In this document: positions 1-8,568 of the stretch, one piece after another | Position numbering within the stretch: the first letter of the stretch is position 1 | How the letters are laid out: each line of letters begins with the position of its first letter | Source of the DNA: Mesorhizobium sp. L2C084A000 | GTDB taxonomy: Bacteria; Pseudomonadota; Alphaproteobacteria; Rhizobiales; Rhizobiaceae | Reading direction: 5' to 3' | Length of the DNA stretch: 42,317 nucleotides | Assembly: GCF_000502875.1 (NCBI RefSeq) | Contig: NZ_AYWX01000011.1 | Span: forward strand, 261,258-303,574 | Made by a program: the position numbers and the translations under genes | The notes under the pieces: generated by a model | Database searches by the model: none | What the model saw: the letters and a program-made list of their open reading frames with translations, nothing else | Told to the model about the DNA's origin: nothing

Positions 1-1092
1 AGCCTTCTCCTCGGCTCCGCTGCGGCCTTGATCGCAGTTTCCGGTGCGCGCGCCGCCGACGCCGTCGTCGTCGCCGAGCCGGAACCCGCTGAATACGTCA
101 AGATCTGCGACGTCTACGGCGCTGGCTACTTCTACATCCCCGGCACCGAAACCTGCCTGCGCATCGGCGGCTATGTCCGTTATGACATCGGCGCTGGTGA
201 CATTGGTTCGTTTAATGGTGCTCGTGCTATCGACCGGATGGATGGTGACGTCCAGGATACCTGGAGAAAAAATGCACGCTTCACGCTGAAGACCTGGACC
301 GGCCAGGAGACCGAACTCGGTACCTTGAAGACCTACACCGAGACTCGTATCAATTTCGGCAACACGAATTTTAGCGACGAAGCCTTCAATAAGGGCATTT
401 CGCTTAATTTCGCTTGGATCCAGCTCGGTGGCCTGCGCGTCGGTAAGGACGAATCGGCGTTCGATACGTTTACCGGTTATGCTGGCAACGTCATCCAGGA
501 TACGCTCGTTCCTTATGGTGGCTTCGACACGAACGTGATTCAGTACTACTTCGACGCTGGGAACGGCTTCTCGGCTGTGGTCTCTCTCGAAGAAGGCTAT
601 GGCGACTTCACGATCGACAGCTACGTCCCTCATGTCGTTGGCGGCGTGAAGTGGACGCAGGGTTGGGGTGGCATCAGCGGTGTCATTGCTTATGACAGCA
701 ATTACGAAGAAGTTGCTGGAAAGGTTCGTTTGGATGTGAACGCCACGAATGAACTTTCGCTGTTTATCATGGGTGGCTACGGCACTGATGATAATATCAA
801 CGACTTCGGCGGTGGTCGCTCCATGTACAAGCTGTGGGGCGGCAACTGGGCAGTCTGGGGCGGTGGCACCTACAAGTTCAACGAGAAGACCTCGTTCAAC
901 GCCCAGGTGTCGTATGATGAAGACGAGAACCTCGGCATCGCGGCGAATATCGCCTATGACGTCGTTCCCGGCTTCACGGTCACGGCCGAAGTCGACTACG
1001 TCAATGCGGGCAGCTTCCCGGCGTCCAACTGGACCGGCGCTGACGATGACAGCAGCATCGGCGGTATCCTCCGCTTCCAGCGCTCGTTCTAA
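1..1092 (+). CDS. Porin (rhizobial Omp type), 5' end cut by window
   Basis: Outer-membrane beta-barrel porin for passive diffusion of small solutes. The reading frame is open from base 1. Comparison with the complete paralog at 18939-20096 shows that only about four codons (MNIK) lie outside the window. What is left of the signal peptide reads SLLLGSAAALIAVSGARA, followed by a mature start at about ADAVVVAEPEP. The next 60 or so residues (EYVKICDVYGAGYFYIPG, then TCLRIGGYVRYD) are nearly identical to the paralog. The C-terminus ends in FQRSF, the terminal aromatic residue expected of an outer-membrane barrel. Relative to the paralog it lacks about 15 residues in one predicted surface loop (after the ETRINFGN strand). 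A TTG at base 28 could be mistaken for a start but lies inside the signal peptide. A strong terminator follows. Confidence 0.93.
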   Translation, partial: SLLLGSAAALIAVSGARAADAVVVAEPEPAEYVKICDVYGAGYFYIPGTETCLRIGGYVRYDIGAGDIGSFNGARAIDRMDGDVQDTWRKNARFTLKTWTGQETELGTLKTYTETRINFGNTNFSDEAFNKGISLNFAWIQLGGLRVGKDESAFDTFTGYAGNVIQDTLVPYGGFDTNVIQYYFDAGNGFSAVVSLEEGYGDFTIDSYVPHVVGGVKWTQGWGGISGVIAYDSNYEEVAGKVRLDVNATNELSLFIMGGYGTDDNINDFGGGRSMYKLWGGNWAVWGGGTYKFNEKTSFNAQVSYDEDENLGIAANIAYDVVPGFTVTAEVDYVNAGSFPASNWTGADDDSSIGGILRFQRSF

Positions 1093-1117
1093 GGGCTGGT
1101 TCCTTACAGGTGAAATC

Positions 1118-1149
1118 CAGCCCGGGCGCACAACGCCCGGGCTGTTTTT
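1118..1149 (+). terminator. Rho-independent terminator of the first porin
   Basis: A perfect 11-bp stem (CAGCCCGGGCG pairing with CGCCCGGGCTG) with a 5-base loop is followed by TTTTT. It begins 26 bases after the porin stop codon. This is a classic intrinsic terminator. Confidence 0.9.
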
Positions 1150-1329
1150 GTTTCGTGACTGGATCAAGGCAAACGGAAGGATGGGGGTAACGGTAGCTGA
1201 ATAAATCCGTGGGGTGATTTCGTGGGATCCGCTGATGGGCGGATGAAATCACAACTGCGTGATTAAAATCTCTTGAAAGGACGCTTCCAAGCGGGTAGGG
1301 CTGACCTATCCCACTCGGGGGTGTGGCAA

Positions 1330-2424
1330 ATGATGACGAACGAAGCGATTCAAGAGGGCGAGACCTCTGATCATTTTTCGATGTTTTCTTCTCAAAGTCC
1401 GAAGATTCGATACACCTACAACAAGATTAGAGAAGTAAAGTCGCATCGGGTCGGAGATCTTTTTTCAGCATATCGGGACATATTATGGGATGATGGGCGG
1501 CATAAGTATAATGTCAGCTCGTTCATCGGCGAAATAGACGAGATTCTCCTTGGGGAGCGTTTCAGCGCCTTTGACCAAAGTACCCTGGACAACCTTATCG
1601 GCACCTTGCGCCAGCGCGGCAACAGCAACGCAACCATCAATCGAAAAATGGCTGCCCTCAGCAAACTGCTGCGCAAGGCTCACAAGATGGGAGATATCCA
1701 CAGCCTGCCCGAGTTCCGCCGCCAGAAGGAGCGGGCGGGTCGGATTCGCTTCCTCGAAAGGGACGAAGAGGCGCGCCTGTTCGCCGCCATCAAGAACCGC
1801 AGCGAGGATGCCTACAGGCTTTCCGTCTTCCTGGTCGACACCGGATGCCGTCTCGGCGAGGCGCTTGGGCTGATCTGGAACGATATCCAGGAGCATCGCG
1901 TCAGTTTCTGGATCACCAAATCCGGCCGCAGCCGCACCATTCCAATGACCGAGCGAGTCAAAGAAGTCATCAAGCTGCCTCCCACTGAGGGTCGCCGGCC
2001 CAAAGGACCGTTCACCAAGCTCAGCCAGGCACAGTTTCGTGCCATCTGGAACGACGCGAAGGCCGAAGTCGGCCTCGGCGCCGACGACCAGGTGGTACCC
2101 CACATACTGCGCCATACCTGCGCCTCGCGCCTTGTCCAGGGCGGCATCGACATCCGGCGCGTGCAGATGTGGCTCGGCCACCAGACGTTGTCGATGACCA
2201 TGCGCTACGCGCATCTGGCCACCAACGATCTCGATGGCTGCGTCATCGTGCTGGAAACGCCTCGATCGACTCAGCCGGGCGGCAATCGCGCTGAAGGCTC
2301 CATGTTTTCTTCGCCCGTGACGACGCCTTCGTCGCCGACGGCAGGGCGAAAAAAGAGGGATGAGGCAGCCGCCGCCGCAAAAGAGTCGCCGAAAGCGGCT
2401 CGGAAAAATTCAAAAGCCAAGTAG
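1330..2424 (+). CDS. Tyrosine recombinase / phage-type integrase
   Basis: Site-specific DNA recombinase of the lambda-integrase family. The catalytic signature is complete: Arg in TGCRLGEAL, HxxR in HILRHTCAS, His in LGHQTL and the nucleophilic Tyr in MRYAHL. A SAM-like core-binding domain precedes it (about residues 50-130, DQSTLDNLIGTLRQRG). The C-terminal 60 residues are a low-complexity Lys/Ala/Ser-rich tail (AAAAAKESPKAARKN). The frame is open back to a TTG at 1273, but the double ATG at 1330/1333, preceded by a G-rich stretch, is the likelier start. The first 200-250 bases are visibly richer in A/T than the rest of the gene. No tRNA, att repeat or cargo belonging to an integrative element is visible, so this may be a stranded element gene or a resident recombinase. 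Confidence 0.88.
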   Translation: MMTNEAIQEGETSDHFSMFSSQSPKIRYTYNKIREVKSHRVGDLFSAYRDILWDDGRHKYNVSSFIGEIDEILLGERFSAFDQSTLDNLIGTLRQRGNSNATINRKMAALSKLLRKAHKMGDIHSLPEFRRQKERAGRIRFLERDEEARLFAAIKNRSEDAYRLSVFLVDTGCRLGEALGLIWNDIQEHRVSFWITKSGRSRTIPMTERVKEVIKLPPTEGRRPKGPFTKLSQAQFRAIWNDAKAEVGLGADDQVVPHILRHTCASRLVQGGIDIRRVQMWLGHQTLSMTMRYAHLATNDLDGCVIVLETPRSTQPGGNRAEGSMFSSPVTTPSSPTAGRKKRDEAAAAAKESPKAARKNSKAK

Positions 2425-2455
2425 GCTGAAGAATTCTGCTTATAGTATTGTAGCT

Positions 2456-2483
2456 ATCCCGTGACTTTGTTTGGTCATGGGAT
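2456..2483. terminator. Hairpin between convergent integrase and hydrolase genes
   Basis: The inverted repeat ATCCCGTGAC / GTCATGGGAT has ten-base arms with one mismatch and an 8-base loop. It lies directly next to the hydrolase stop codon (2484-2486) and 32 bases after the integrase stop. There is no strong T-run on either strand, so it could be a weak bidirectional terminator. Function is inferred from position only. Confidence 0.4.
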
Positions 2484-3386
2484 TTACGTGGGGATATTCT
2501 TCCGCTCGGCTTGGTCGAGAAAAGCGGCTATGTCGCTCGGCAGGCTGCCGGTATCGAGGAATGGCGCATGGCCCTGGCCCTCGACAGTGATCGTCTCGAT
2601 CATGGAATGGCGCTCTCTCATCTGCTTGAGCGTGTCCATGGACAGCAATCTCGAATTGGCACCACGTATGGCGAGCAACGGGATGGCCGCCAACGCCTCG
2701 AATTGAGGCCATAGATCAGGCAGCTTCTGCGTCAGATCGAGGCTCGCCACGGTATCCACCAGCTTCGGATCGAAATCCGGCACCAGCCCACCATCCGTTT
2801 CGCGGTAGAGAGCCCATGCCATCCGATCCCAATCGGGGCCGGCAAGGGCGGGGAAGTCTTCGCCATGCACGCTGCGCTGGGCGGCGGCCGCCTGTGTGCG
2901 GGTTTTCGGTGCCGGGTCGCGCTCGAGATAAGACTGGATATGAGCAAGTCCGGCCGTCTCGATCACCGGCCCGATGTCGTTGAAAACAATGGCTTTCAGG
3001 ACGGATGGCCGCATCATCCCGAGCACATGGATGATCAGCCCGCCGCGCGAGGTGCCGATGAAGGCCGCTTCTCCTCCGATGTTCAGCGCCGTCAGCCCGG
3101 CCAGGATGTCGCCAGCCTCCACGCCGACATTGTAATTTTTGACGTCGGGATCATAGGCTGACTGCCCGCGCCCACGGTAGTCGAAGGCGATGACCTTTCG
3201 CGGAGTTGCCGCATCCGTCGACAGATAGAGCGCCAGCTCGTGAAAATCCTTGGCGTTGCGGGTCAGGCCAGGCAGGCAGACAACCGGCCAGGATCCGGTA
3301 TTGGCCTCACCATAGATGCGCGCATGAAGGCGTAGCCCATCGGGTGCGCTGAAGAAGAAGTCGGAGAAACTTTGCTCGCTTGCCAT
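2484..3386 (-). CDS. Alpha/beta-fold hydrolase
   Basis: A 300-residue single-domain alpha/beta hydrolase, probably a cytoplasmic esterase or similar; no signal peptide is seen. Visible landmarks are the oxyanion region VVCLPGLTRN (about 35-44), the FDYRGRGQS strand-turn (68-76), the nucleophile elbow GTSRGG with Ser113 and the late histidine in GQGHAP (His273). The acid position is unusual. In many relatives the strand before the acid reads RGxxSD, whereas here it is RGANSRLLS, with Arg where Asp is expected. Asp251, five residues later, might substitute. The substrate cannot be told from sequence. The gene stands alone between the convergent integrase and the lytic transglycosylase. Confidence 0.88.
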   Translation of the reverse strand: MASEQSFSDFFFSAPDGLRLHARIYGEANTGSWPVVCLPGLTRNAKDFHELALYLSTDAATPRKVIAFDYRGRGQSAYDPDVKNYNVGVEAGDILAGLTALNIGGEAAFIGTSRGGLIIHVLGMMRPSVLKAIVFNDIGPVIETAGLAHIQSYLERDPAPKTRTQAAAAQRSVHGEDFPALAGPDWDRMAWALYRETDGGLVPDFDPKLVDTVASLDLTQKLPDLWPQFEALAAIPLLAIRGANSRLLSMDTLKQMRERHSMIETITVEGQGHAPFLDTGSLPSDIAAFLDQAERKNIPT

Positions 3387-3463
3387 CAGAATGTTCGATC
3401 TCGCTGTACCGATCTGGACAGCTACAGGCGAGGGCAGGGATGGTCAAATGAAAGGCTCTTTTG

Positions 3464-3486
3464 CCTTCTCCCACAAGGGGAGAAGG
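3464..3486. repeat. Short intergenic palindrome (CCTTCTCCC-type)
   Basis: CCTTCTCCC, a 5-base loop, then GGGAGAAGG: a perfect 9-bp inverted repeat between the hydrolase and the transglycosylase. From memory, palindromes with this core are scattered through rhizobial intergenic regions. It lies 11 bases beyond the transglycosylase stop and could also serve as its terminator hairpin, although no T-run follows. Confidence 0.5.
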
Positions 3487-3496
3487 ACAGAAAGCC

Positions 3497-5545
3497 TCAA
3501 CTCCGCCCGTTCACCAGATCTCCCACGATGTCATATTTACCCGAAATACGCATCTTGTAGACTTCGTAATTCTCCATCACGCGCTGAACGTAACTTCTTG
3601 TTTCCGTGTAGGGAATTCGCTCGATCCAGTCGACGACCGCGTCGATGTCCTTGCCGCGTGGGTCGCCATACCTGGCCACCCATTGGCTGGCCCGGTTGGG
3701 GCCGGCATTGTAGCCGGCGAAGGTCAGCACGTAGGAGCCGTTGAAGCGGTCGAGCTGTTCGCCGAGGAAGGCCGAACCAAGCGTCGCGTTATAGCCGGCA
3801 TCAGTGGTCAGCCGTGTTTGCGAAAACTGCAGCCCGGCCTTCTTCGCCAGTTGCCTTGCGGTTCCCGGCATCAGCTGCAGCAGCCCGCGCGCGCCGGCGC
3901 TCGACACGGCGCCGATGTTGAATTCGCTTTCCTGGCGGGCGATCGCATAGGCCAGCGCCTTGCCCGAGCCGGAAATGTCGGCCGAATCGGGAATGACGCC
4001 GAGCGGATGCGACAATGCGCCGACATCGATGCCGCGCGCCCCGGCGATCTTGCCGATTTTCAGCGCCATGAAATGGTTCCCTTGCTTTTCCGCAAGGACA
4101 GCCAGCAGCGCCAGTTCTCCCGGACTCGTCAACTGCCCGGCAAGGTCGCGATAGAGCGTCTCGGCATAGCGGTCGTAGCCCGCCTCCTGCAGCCGCTTGA
4201 TGGCGCTGACGGCCTCGCGGCCGGCAAAATTCTGCCGGTCGGCTGCACTTGGCGAGGGATAGACGATGTTCAGCGCCTGCCGGCCCACGCGTTCGGCGGC
4301 AAGCTGGCCGTAGAATGTCGTGCCATAGGCAGTGGCGCGTGCAAAATAGTCCTTGGCATTGCCCGGACCGCCGACTTCCGCGGCACGGCCGAGCCAATAA
4401 TAGGCGCGCGACAGCGTCATCGGCCCCTGGGCGAGGTCCGCGATGCGAGCGAAATGACTGGCCGCGGTTTTTGGGTCGTTCAGGCCACGCAGCGCGTACC
4501 AGCCAGCATGGAATTCGGCGTCTGCCGCATTGGCGGCACTTTCGGCGGCGTGTGTGGCGACGATCTTGTACGCGGCCTTCATATCGCCCTGGTCGACCAA
4601 TTCGCGCGACAGCACCCGGCGCTCGACCCACCAGGCATCCGGATCGACGAGAGCGTCGCGATCGGTCGGCGCCTGCATCACAATGGCGGCGGCCCCGGCA
4701 AAATTCTCTTGCTTGCGCAGATATTCGGCCTGCGCGAAGAAGTAGCCGGCCGAACGCTGCGCCGCCGGCACCGCCTTCAGCAGTTTGGCGGCGTTCTTGT
4801 CGCCTTTGTCGGCTGCCGCCCAGGCCTCGGCGAGCTGCTGGGCACCGGCCAGGCCGGCGACGCGCAAGGCGGAATTCGCGCGGTCGGCATAGAACATGCG
4901 CTCCATGCGAAAACGGTGGTCGGCGGCCGGGATCAAGCTGCCGAATTCCTTGATCAGCGCCGCCTCGTCCCTGGCCTCCAGGATCGCGGTGCGCCAGAAG
5001 GGCGACAGCACCGAACGTGCCGCCTTGATATTGCCTGACGTCACATAGGCGCGGGCAAGAACCATCACGCCTTCGAATGTCTGCGGCTGGCCGCCGTCGA
5101 ATGCCGCAATGACGGCATCGGGGGCGGGATTTTCACGATAGAGTGCGCGTTCGCTGTTTTTGCGCAGGACGACGGTGCCCGGCCAATTGGGCAGCATCTT
5201 GGCCGCAGCAGTGATATCGCCGCTCGGAATCTTGTCGCCGCCATAAAGCGCGATCGCCCAGGCAAGGATATGCTGGTCGAGCGACTGAGCGGGAAGGCCA
5301 TCGCGCACACCACGAGCGCGGGGACTATCGCCCGCCGCCAACGCATCCAGCCCGCTTTTCAAGGGGGCGACGTCGGGCAAGGGCTGTAGGGTCCTGCCCT
5401 GCAGGTCAGGCAGCGCAATTGCCGCGCCTGGCATCGGAATGGCTGAGGTGACCCGTACGTCCACGCTACCACTGATCGCCATGCCCGGCATCAGCGCGAG
5501 CGTGGCGCCAAGCAGCGCGAGAATGTGAGGCCGACCGCTCGGCAT
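3497..5545 (-). CDS. slt: Soluble lytic murein transglycosylase (Slt family)
   Basis: Periplasmic muramidase-like enzyme that cleaves the MurNAc-GlcNAc bond with 1,6-anhydro product formation. With the ATG at 5545 the protein is 682 residues, starts MPSGRPHILALLGATLAL, and has a typical signal peptide; a longer frame to 5581 would put a charged tail in front of it. Most of the protein is the alpha-superhelical, TPR-like doughnut region of the family. The C-terminal GH23 domain holds the catalytic Glu in ARQESEFN (about Glu539), then GLLQLMPGTA, the AGYNAGP motif and IPYTETRSYVQRV. All key motifs are intact. It is divergent from dapA, with about 250 bases between the two starts. Confidence 0.95.
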   Translation of the reverse strand: MPSGRPHILALLGATLALMPGMAISGSVDVRVTSAIPMPGAAIALPDLQGRTLQPLPDVAPLKSGLDALAAGDSPRARGVRDGLPAQSLDQHILAWAIALYGGDKIPSGDITAAAKMLPNWPGTVVLRKNSERALYRENPAPDAVIAAFDGGQPQTFEGVMVLARAYVTSGNIKAARSVLSPFWRTAILEARDEAALIKEFGSLIPAADHRFRMERMFYADRANSALRVAGLAGAQQLAEAWAAADKGDKNAAKLLKAVPAAQRSAGYFFAQAEYLRKQENFAGAAAIVMQAPTDRDALVDPDAWWVERRVLSRELVDQGDMKAAYKIVATHAAESAANAADAEFHAGWYALRGLNDPKTAASHFARIADLAQGPMTLSRAYYWLGRAAEVGGPGNAKDYFARATAYGTTFYGQLAAERVGRQALNIVYPSPSAADRQNFAGREAVSAIKRLQEAGYDRYAETLYRDLAGQLTSPGELALLAVLAEKQGNHFMALKIGKIAGARGIDVGALSHPLGVIPDSADISGSGKALAYAIARQESEFNIGAVSSAGARGLLQLMPGTARQLAKKAGLQFSQTRLTTDAGYNATLGSAFLGEQLDRFNGSYVLTFAGYNAGPNRASQWVARYGDPRGKDIDAVVDWIERIPYTETRSYVQRVMENYEVYKMRISGKYDIVGDLVNGRS

Positions 5546-5791
5546 GATCCTTAAGTCTTTCCTTGTCCTGGCATTCCACAAGCTGGCGAAGATGCCTCAA
5601 AGCCTAAACTTAGGTCGTGAAGAGCCCGTAAACAAAGAGTTAGCGAGGCTGTTCGAATTGCGCTTGCTGGCACCATGGCAATGCTTGCCGCGCAACCATG
5701 TCGAGACTATGGTGCGCCGCTTCGCTTTCGGCTAGAAGGCGCGCACGACAAAACACCGACACAAAATAGAAGTGCCAAGGAGTTGGACGAT

Positions 5792-6673
5792 ATGCTGAGA
5801 GGCTCGCTTACTGCGCTCGTGACACCGTTCGAAAAGAGCGGGCGTTTCGACGAGAAAGCCTTTCGCGCATTCGTCGAATGGCAACTCGGCGAGGGCACGA
5901 CTGGACTGGTGCCGGTCGGCACCACCGGCGAGTCGCCGACGCTGTCGCATGACGAGCACCGCCAGGTCGTCAAGGTGTGTATCGAGGTGGCCAAGGGCCG
6001 CGTTCCGGTCGTCGCCGGCGCCGGCTCCAACAACACCGAGGAAGCGGTCGGCCTCGTGCAGTATGCCGAGAAGGCCGGTGCGGATGCTGCACTCGTTGTC
6101 ACGCCCTATTACAACAGGCCGACACAACGCGGCCTGTACGAGCACTTCGCGGCGGTCGCCAGGGCGACCAAGCTGCCGATCATCATCTACAACATCCCGC
6201 CGCGCTCGGTGATCGACATGATGCCGGAGACGATGGGGCGGCTTGCGCACGACTTCAAGAACATTGTCGGCGTCAAGGATGCCACCGGCAAGGTCGAACG
6301 GGTCTCCGAGCAGCGCGCCACGTGCGGCATGGATTTTATCCAGCTTTCGGGCGAGGATGCTTCGGCGCTTGGATTCAACGCGCATGGCGGCGTCGGCTGC
6401 ATCTCGGTGACCTCGAATGTCGCGCCGCGGCTGTGCGCGGAATTTCAGGAGGCGACGCTGTCCGGCGACAGCGCCAAGGCACTGGAATTGCAAGATCGTC
6501 TGCTGCCGCTGCACAAGGCGATCTTTATCGAACCTGGCGTTTCCGGGGCGAAATATGCGCTGTCGAAGCTGGGCAAGGTCGAAAATGTGCTGCGTTCGCC
6601 GCTAATGACGGTCGAACAGTCGACCGCCGACAAGATCGATGCGGCGATGAAGCACGCCGGCTTGATTAATTAG
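5792..6673 (+). CDS. dapA: 4-hydroxy-tetrahydrodipicolinate synthase
   Basis: Condenses pyruvate with aspartate semialdehyde, the committed step of the lysine and meso-diaminopimelate branch, and so feeds peptidoglycan synthesis. The ATG at 5792 has a good ribosome site (AAGGAG, 5777-5782) and gives 293 residues, the usual DapA length. The frame is open further upstream, but that extension is not family-like. Key residues are visible: GTTGES (43-48), Tyr133 in IIYNIPPRS and Schiff-base Lys162 in VGVKDATGK. The pyruvate-lyase TIM-barrel is complete. It is followed 25 bases later by smpB. Confidence 0.97.
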   Translation: MLRGSLTALVTPFEKSGRFDEKAFRAFVEWQLGEGTTGLVPVGTTGESPTLSHDEHRQVVKVCIEVAKGRVPVVAGAGSNNTEEAVGLVQYAEKAGADAALVVTPYYNRPTQRGLYEHFAAVARATKLPIIIYNIPPRSVIDMMPETMGRLAHDFKNIVGVKDATGKVERVSEQRATCGMDFIQLSGEDASALGFNAHGGVGCISVTSNVAPRLCAEFQEATLSGDSAKALELQDRLLPLHKAIFIEPGVSGAKYALSKLGKVENVLRSPLMTVEQSTADKIDAAMKHAGLIN

Positions 6674-6698
6674 GGATGAGGCGCCACCTCTCCGCATC

Positions 6699-7178
6699 AT
6701 GAATCAAGTCAGAAAAGCCGATCCCAACAACAAGACCGTTTCGGAAAACCGCAAGGCGCGGTTTTCCTATGAGGTGCTCGACACGGTCGAGGCCGGTCTG
6801 GTGCTGACCGGCACCGAGGTCAAGTCGCTGCGCCAGGGCCAAGCCAACATCCAAGACAGCTATGCCTCGGTCGAAGGCGGCGAGATCTGGCTGATCAACT
6901 CTTATCTGCCGGAATATCTGCAGGCCAACCGCTTCAACCATGAGCCGCGCCGGCGCCGCAAGCTGCTGCTCAACAAGCGCGAGATGGCGAAACTGTCGCA
7001 GAGTGTCGACCGCGAAGGCATGACGCTGGTGCCGCTGAAAATCTATTTCAACGACCAGGGTCGCGCCAAGCTGTTGCTCGCCGTCGGCCGCGGCAAGAAA
7101 CTGCACGACAAGCGCGAATCCGAGAAGCAGCGCGACTGGTCGCGCGAGAAGGGCCGGCTCTTAAAAGAGCGTGGGTAG
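6699..7178 (+). CDS. smpB: SsrA-binding protein SmpB
   Basis: Partner of tmRNA in trans-translation, which rescues stalled ribosomes. The 159-residue protein shows the OB-fold hallmarks KARFSYEVLDTVEAGLVLTG and EVKSLRQG near the N-terminus, and the characteristic basic tail RGKKLHDKRESEKQRDW that enters the decoding centre. Length and motifs are standard. It lies 25 bases after dapA, a neighbourhood common in Rhizobiales, and is probably co-transcribed with it. The tmRNA gene itself is not in the window. Confidence 0.97.
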   Translation: MNQVRKADPNNKTVSENRKARFSYEVLDTVEAGLVLTGTEVKSLRQGQANIQDSYASVEGGEIWLINSYLPEYLQANRFNHEPRRRRKLLLNKREMAKLSQSVDREGMTLVPLKIYFNDQGRAKLLLAVGRGKKLHDKRESEKQRDWSREKGRLLKERG

Positions 7179-7193
7179 GCTGGGGCCATTCGC

Positions 7194-7901
7194 TTGACGA
7201 ACCGGATTGTTCTTTTCGGTCTAGCGAGCCTGGTCTCGGTGTGCCTCATCACGGCAGGCGGCTATCTCTACTTCCGCACATTCTCGCCGGATCGCGATAA
7301 ATATCCGGTCAGGGGCATCGACGTCTCCCATCATCAGGGCCAGATTGATTGGCGGCGCGTAGCCGCCGACGATGTCGCCTTTGCCGTCATCAAGGCGACC
7401 GAAGGCGGCGATCATGTCGATGATGCTTTCGCACGGAATTTGGAAGAGGCCCGGGCCGCCGGTCTCGCCGTCGGCGCCTATCACTTTTTCACCTTTTGCC
7501 GGCCGGGTGCGGACCAGGCGAAGAATTTCATCTCGGTGGTGCCGCACGATCAGCCCCTGCTGCCACCCGTGGTCGATATCGAATTCGGCGGCAACTGCCC
7601 GCAGCGGCCGACGCCCGAACAATTGAACGCCGAACTGGCCGCGTTCCTCGCTCCAGTCGAGGCGGCGTTCGGCAAGCCGGCGGTGGTCTATCTGACCGAC
7701 GACGCAGCGGAAGCGTATGCAGCGCGGATTGCTGCCCGTCCGCTCTGGCTCCGCTCATTGCTCCTGGAGCCGGATCGCGACGACTGGGTCTACTGGCAGT
7801 ACCACAACAGGGGTCGCGTCGACGGCATCAACGGCGATGTCGACCTGAATGTGCTGCAGGGTGGGCCGGAGAAATTGGCCGAGCTGTTCGCTGCACCTTG
7901 A
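7194..7901 (+). CDS. GH25 family muramidase, membrane-anchored
   Basis: Glycoside hydrolase family 25 (Chalaropsis-type lysozyme) that should cleave beta-1,4 bonds in peptidoglycan. An N-terminal hydrophobic segment (about residues 5-28) looks like an uncleaved anchor or signal peptide, so the enzyme would act in the periplasm. The first catalytic-site strand is RGIDVSHHQG (Asp43) and the second acid motif is VVDIEFGG (Asp128, Glu130). The end of the barrel shows WVYWQYHNRG and DVDLNVLQG, typical for the family. The frame begins with TTG at 7194, 16 bases after the smpB stop. No in-frame ATG precedes the signal segment, so TTG is accepted. Confidence 0.9.
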   Translation: MTNRIVLFGLASLVSVCLITAGGYLYFRTFSPDRDKYPVRGIDVSHHQGQIDWRRVAADDVAFAVIKATEGGDHVDDAFARNLEEARAAGLAVGAYHFFTFCRPGADQAKNFISVVPHDQPLLPPVVDIEFGGNCPQRPTPEQLNAELAAFLAPVEAAFGKPAVVYLTDDAAEAYAARIAARPLWLRSLLLEPDRDDWVYWQYHNRGRVDGINGDVDLNVLQGGPEKLAELFAAP

Positions 7902-7956
7902 TCAGACGAATTCCGCTGGCGAGATGGAGAACCAAATGTCGGCGCGCTGATTCGTG

Positions 7957-8262
7957 TTACGCAGCGTTCCGTCCTGCCTGCGCGCTCACGAAGGTCAGTT
8001 TCAGACCAAGCGCCTCGGCCACTTTCATGATCGTTGCGAATTCGGGATTCCCTTCGCCGCTCAGGGCCTTGTAGAGAGCCTGTCGCGTCATACCGGCTTT
8101 CTCGGCAAGTCTCGTCATGTTCTGCGCACGCGCAATGACGCCAAGCGCATGAGCAATCTCCGCTGCGGTGCCATCTTCGCACGTCGCTGCCAGATATGCT
8201 TCGATTGCCTCTGGAGTGTCGAGATATTCGGCCCCGTCAAAGGCTGTGACTTTCATTGCCAT
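7957..8262 (-). CDS. HigA-like antitoxin (HTH addiction-module antidote)
   Basis: A 101-residue helix-turn-helix protein resembling the 'putative addiction module antidote' family (TIGR02684). The HTH is NMTRLAEKAGMTRQALYKAL (about 48-67), followed by GNPEFATIMKVAEALGL. It should neutralise the RelE/ParE-fold toxin encoded just upstream and repress the operon. Its ATG at 8262 lies inside the end of the toxin gene (10-base overlap), so translation is coupled. The toxin-first order is that of HigBA systems. A longer open frame upstream is only the toxin gene read in another frame. Confidence 0.88.
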   Translation of the reverse strand: MAMKVTAFDGAEYLDTPEAIEAYLAATCEDGTAAEIAHALGVIARAQNMTRLAEKAGMTRQALYKALSGEGNPEFATIMKVAEALGLKLTFVSAQAGRNAA

Positions 8263-8564
8263 ATTGCCTTGTCCTTCCATTCCTTGGCGAGTTTTTTTGC
8301 GGCTGCGATGTCTCTGCTTTGCGTTCCTTTGTCGCCACCGCAAAGGAGCAGCACGCACAAGTTGCCTGCTTGGAGGAAATAGATGCGATAGCCAGGACCA
8401 TCGTCGATCCGCATTTCGCTTATGCCCTCGCCAACGGGCTTGACGTCTCCCGGATTGCCTACAGTCAGTCGGTCGATGCGCCGAACAATGCGGGCTTTTG
8501 CTTGCGCGTCGCGGAGGTCTTCGAGCCAGCGTTTGAATGTATCGGTTTCGAAAACCTGCATCAT
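8253..8564 (-). CDS. HigB-like toxin (RelE/ParE superfamily)
   Basis: A 102-103-residue toxin of the phage Gp49-like / 'addiction module killer' group, probably a ribosome-dependent mRNA endonuclease. Seen: ETDTFKRWLEDLRD at the N-terminus, KARIVRRIDRLTVGN, EMRIDDGPGYRIYF and the C-terminal CGGDKGTQSRDIAAAKKLA, the standard family layout. Two adjacent ATGs (8564 and 8561) are possible. The predicted promoter -10 element ends only 5 bases before the first ATG, so the transcript may be leaderless. The gene is intact, with an intact antitoxin next to it, so the system is predicted to work. Confidence 0.88.
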   Translation of the reverse strand: MMQVFETDTFKRWLEDLRDAQAKARIVRRIDRLTVGNPGDVKPVGEGISEMRIDDGPGYRIYFLQAGNLCVLLLCGGDKGTQSRDIAAAKKLAKEWKDKAIWQ

Positions 8565-8568
8565 GGTA

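Noticed and set aside
1093..2700. A tRNA or att-site repeat marking an integrative element next to the integrase
   Set aside because: No cloverleaf or direct repeats longer than chance were seen on either side of the recombinase within the window.
3461..5038. A 525-codon plus-strand frame antisense to the lytic transglycosylase
   Set aside because: Shadow of the high-GC coding strand. Composition is Arg/Gly/Ala-rich with no domain pattern, while the opposite strand encodes a complete Slt protein with all catalytic motifs.
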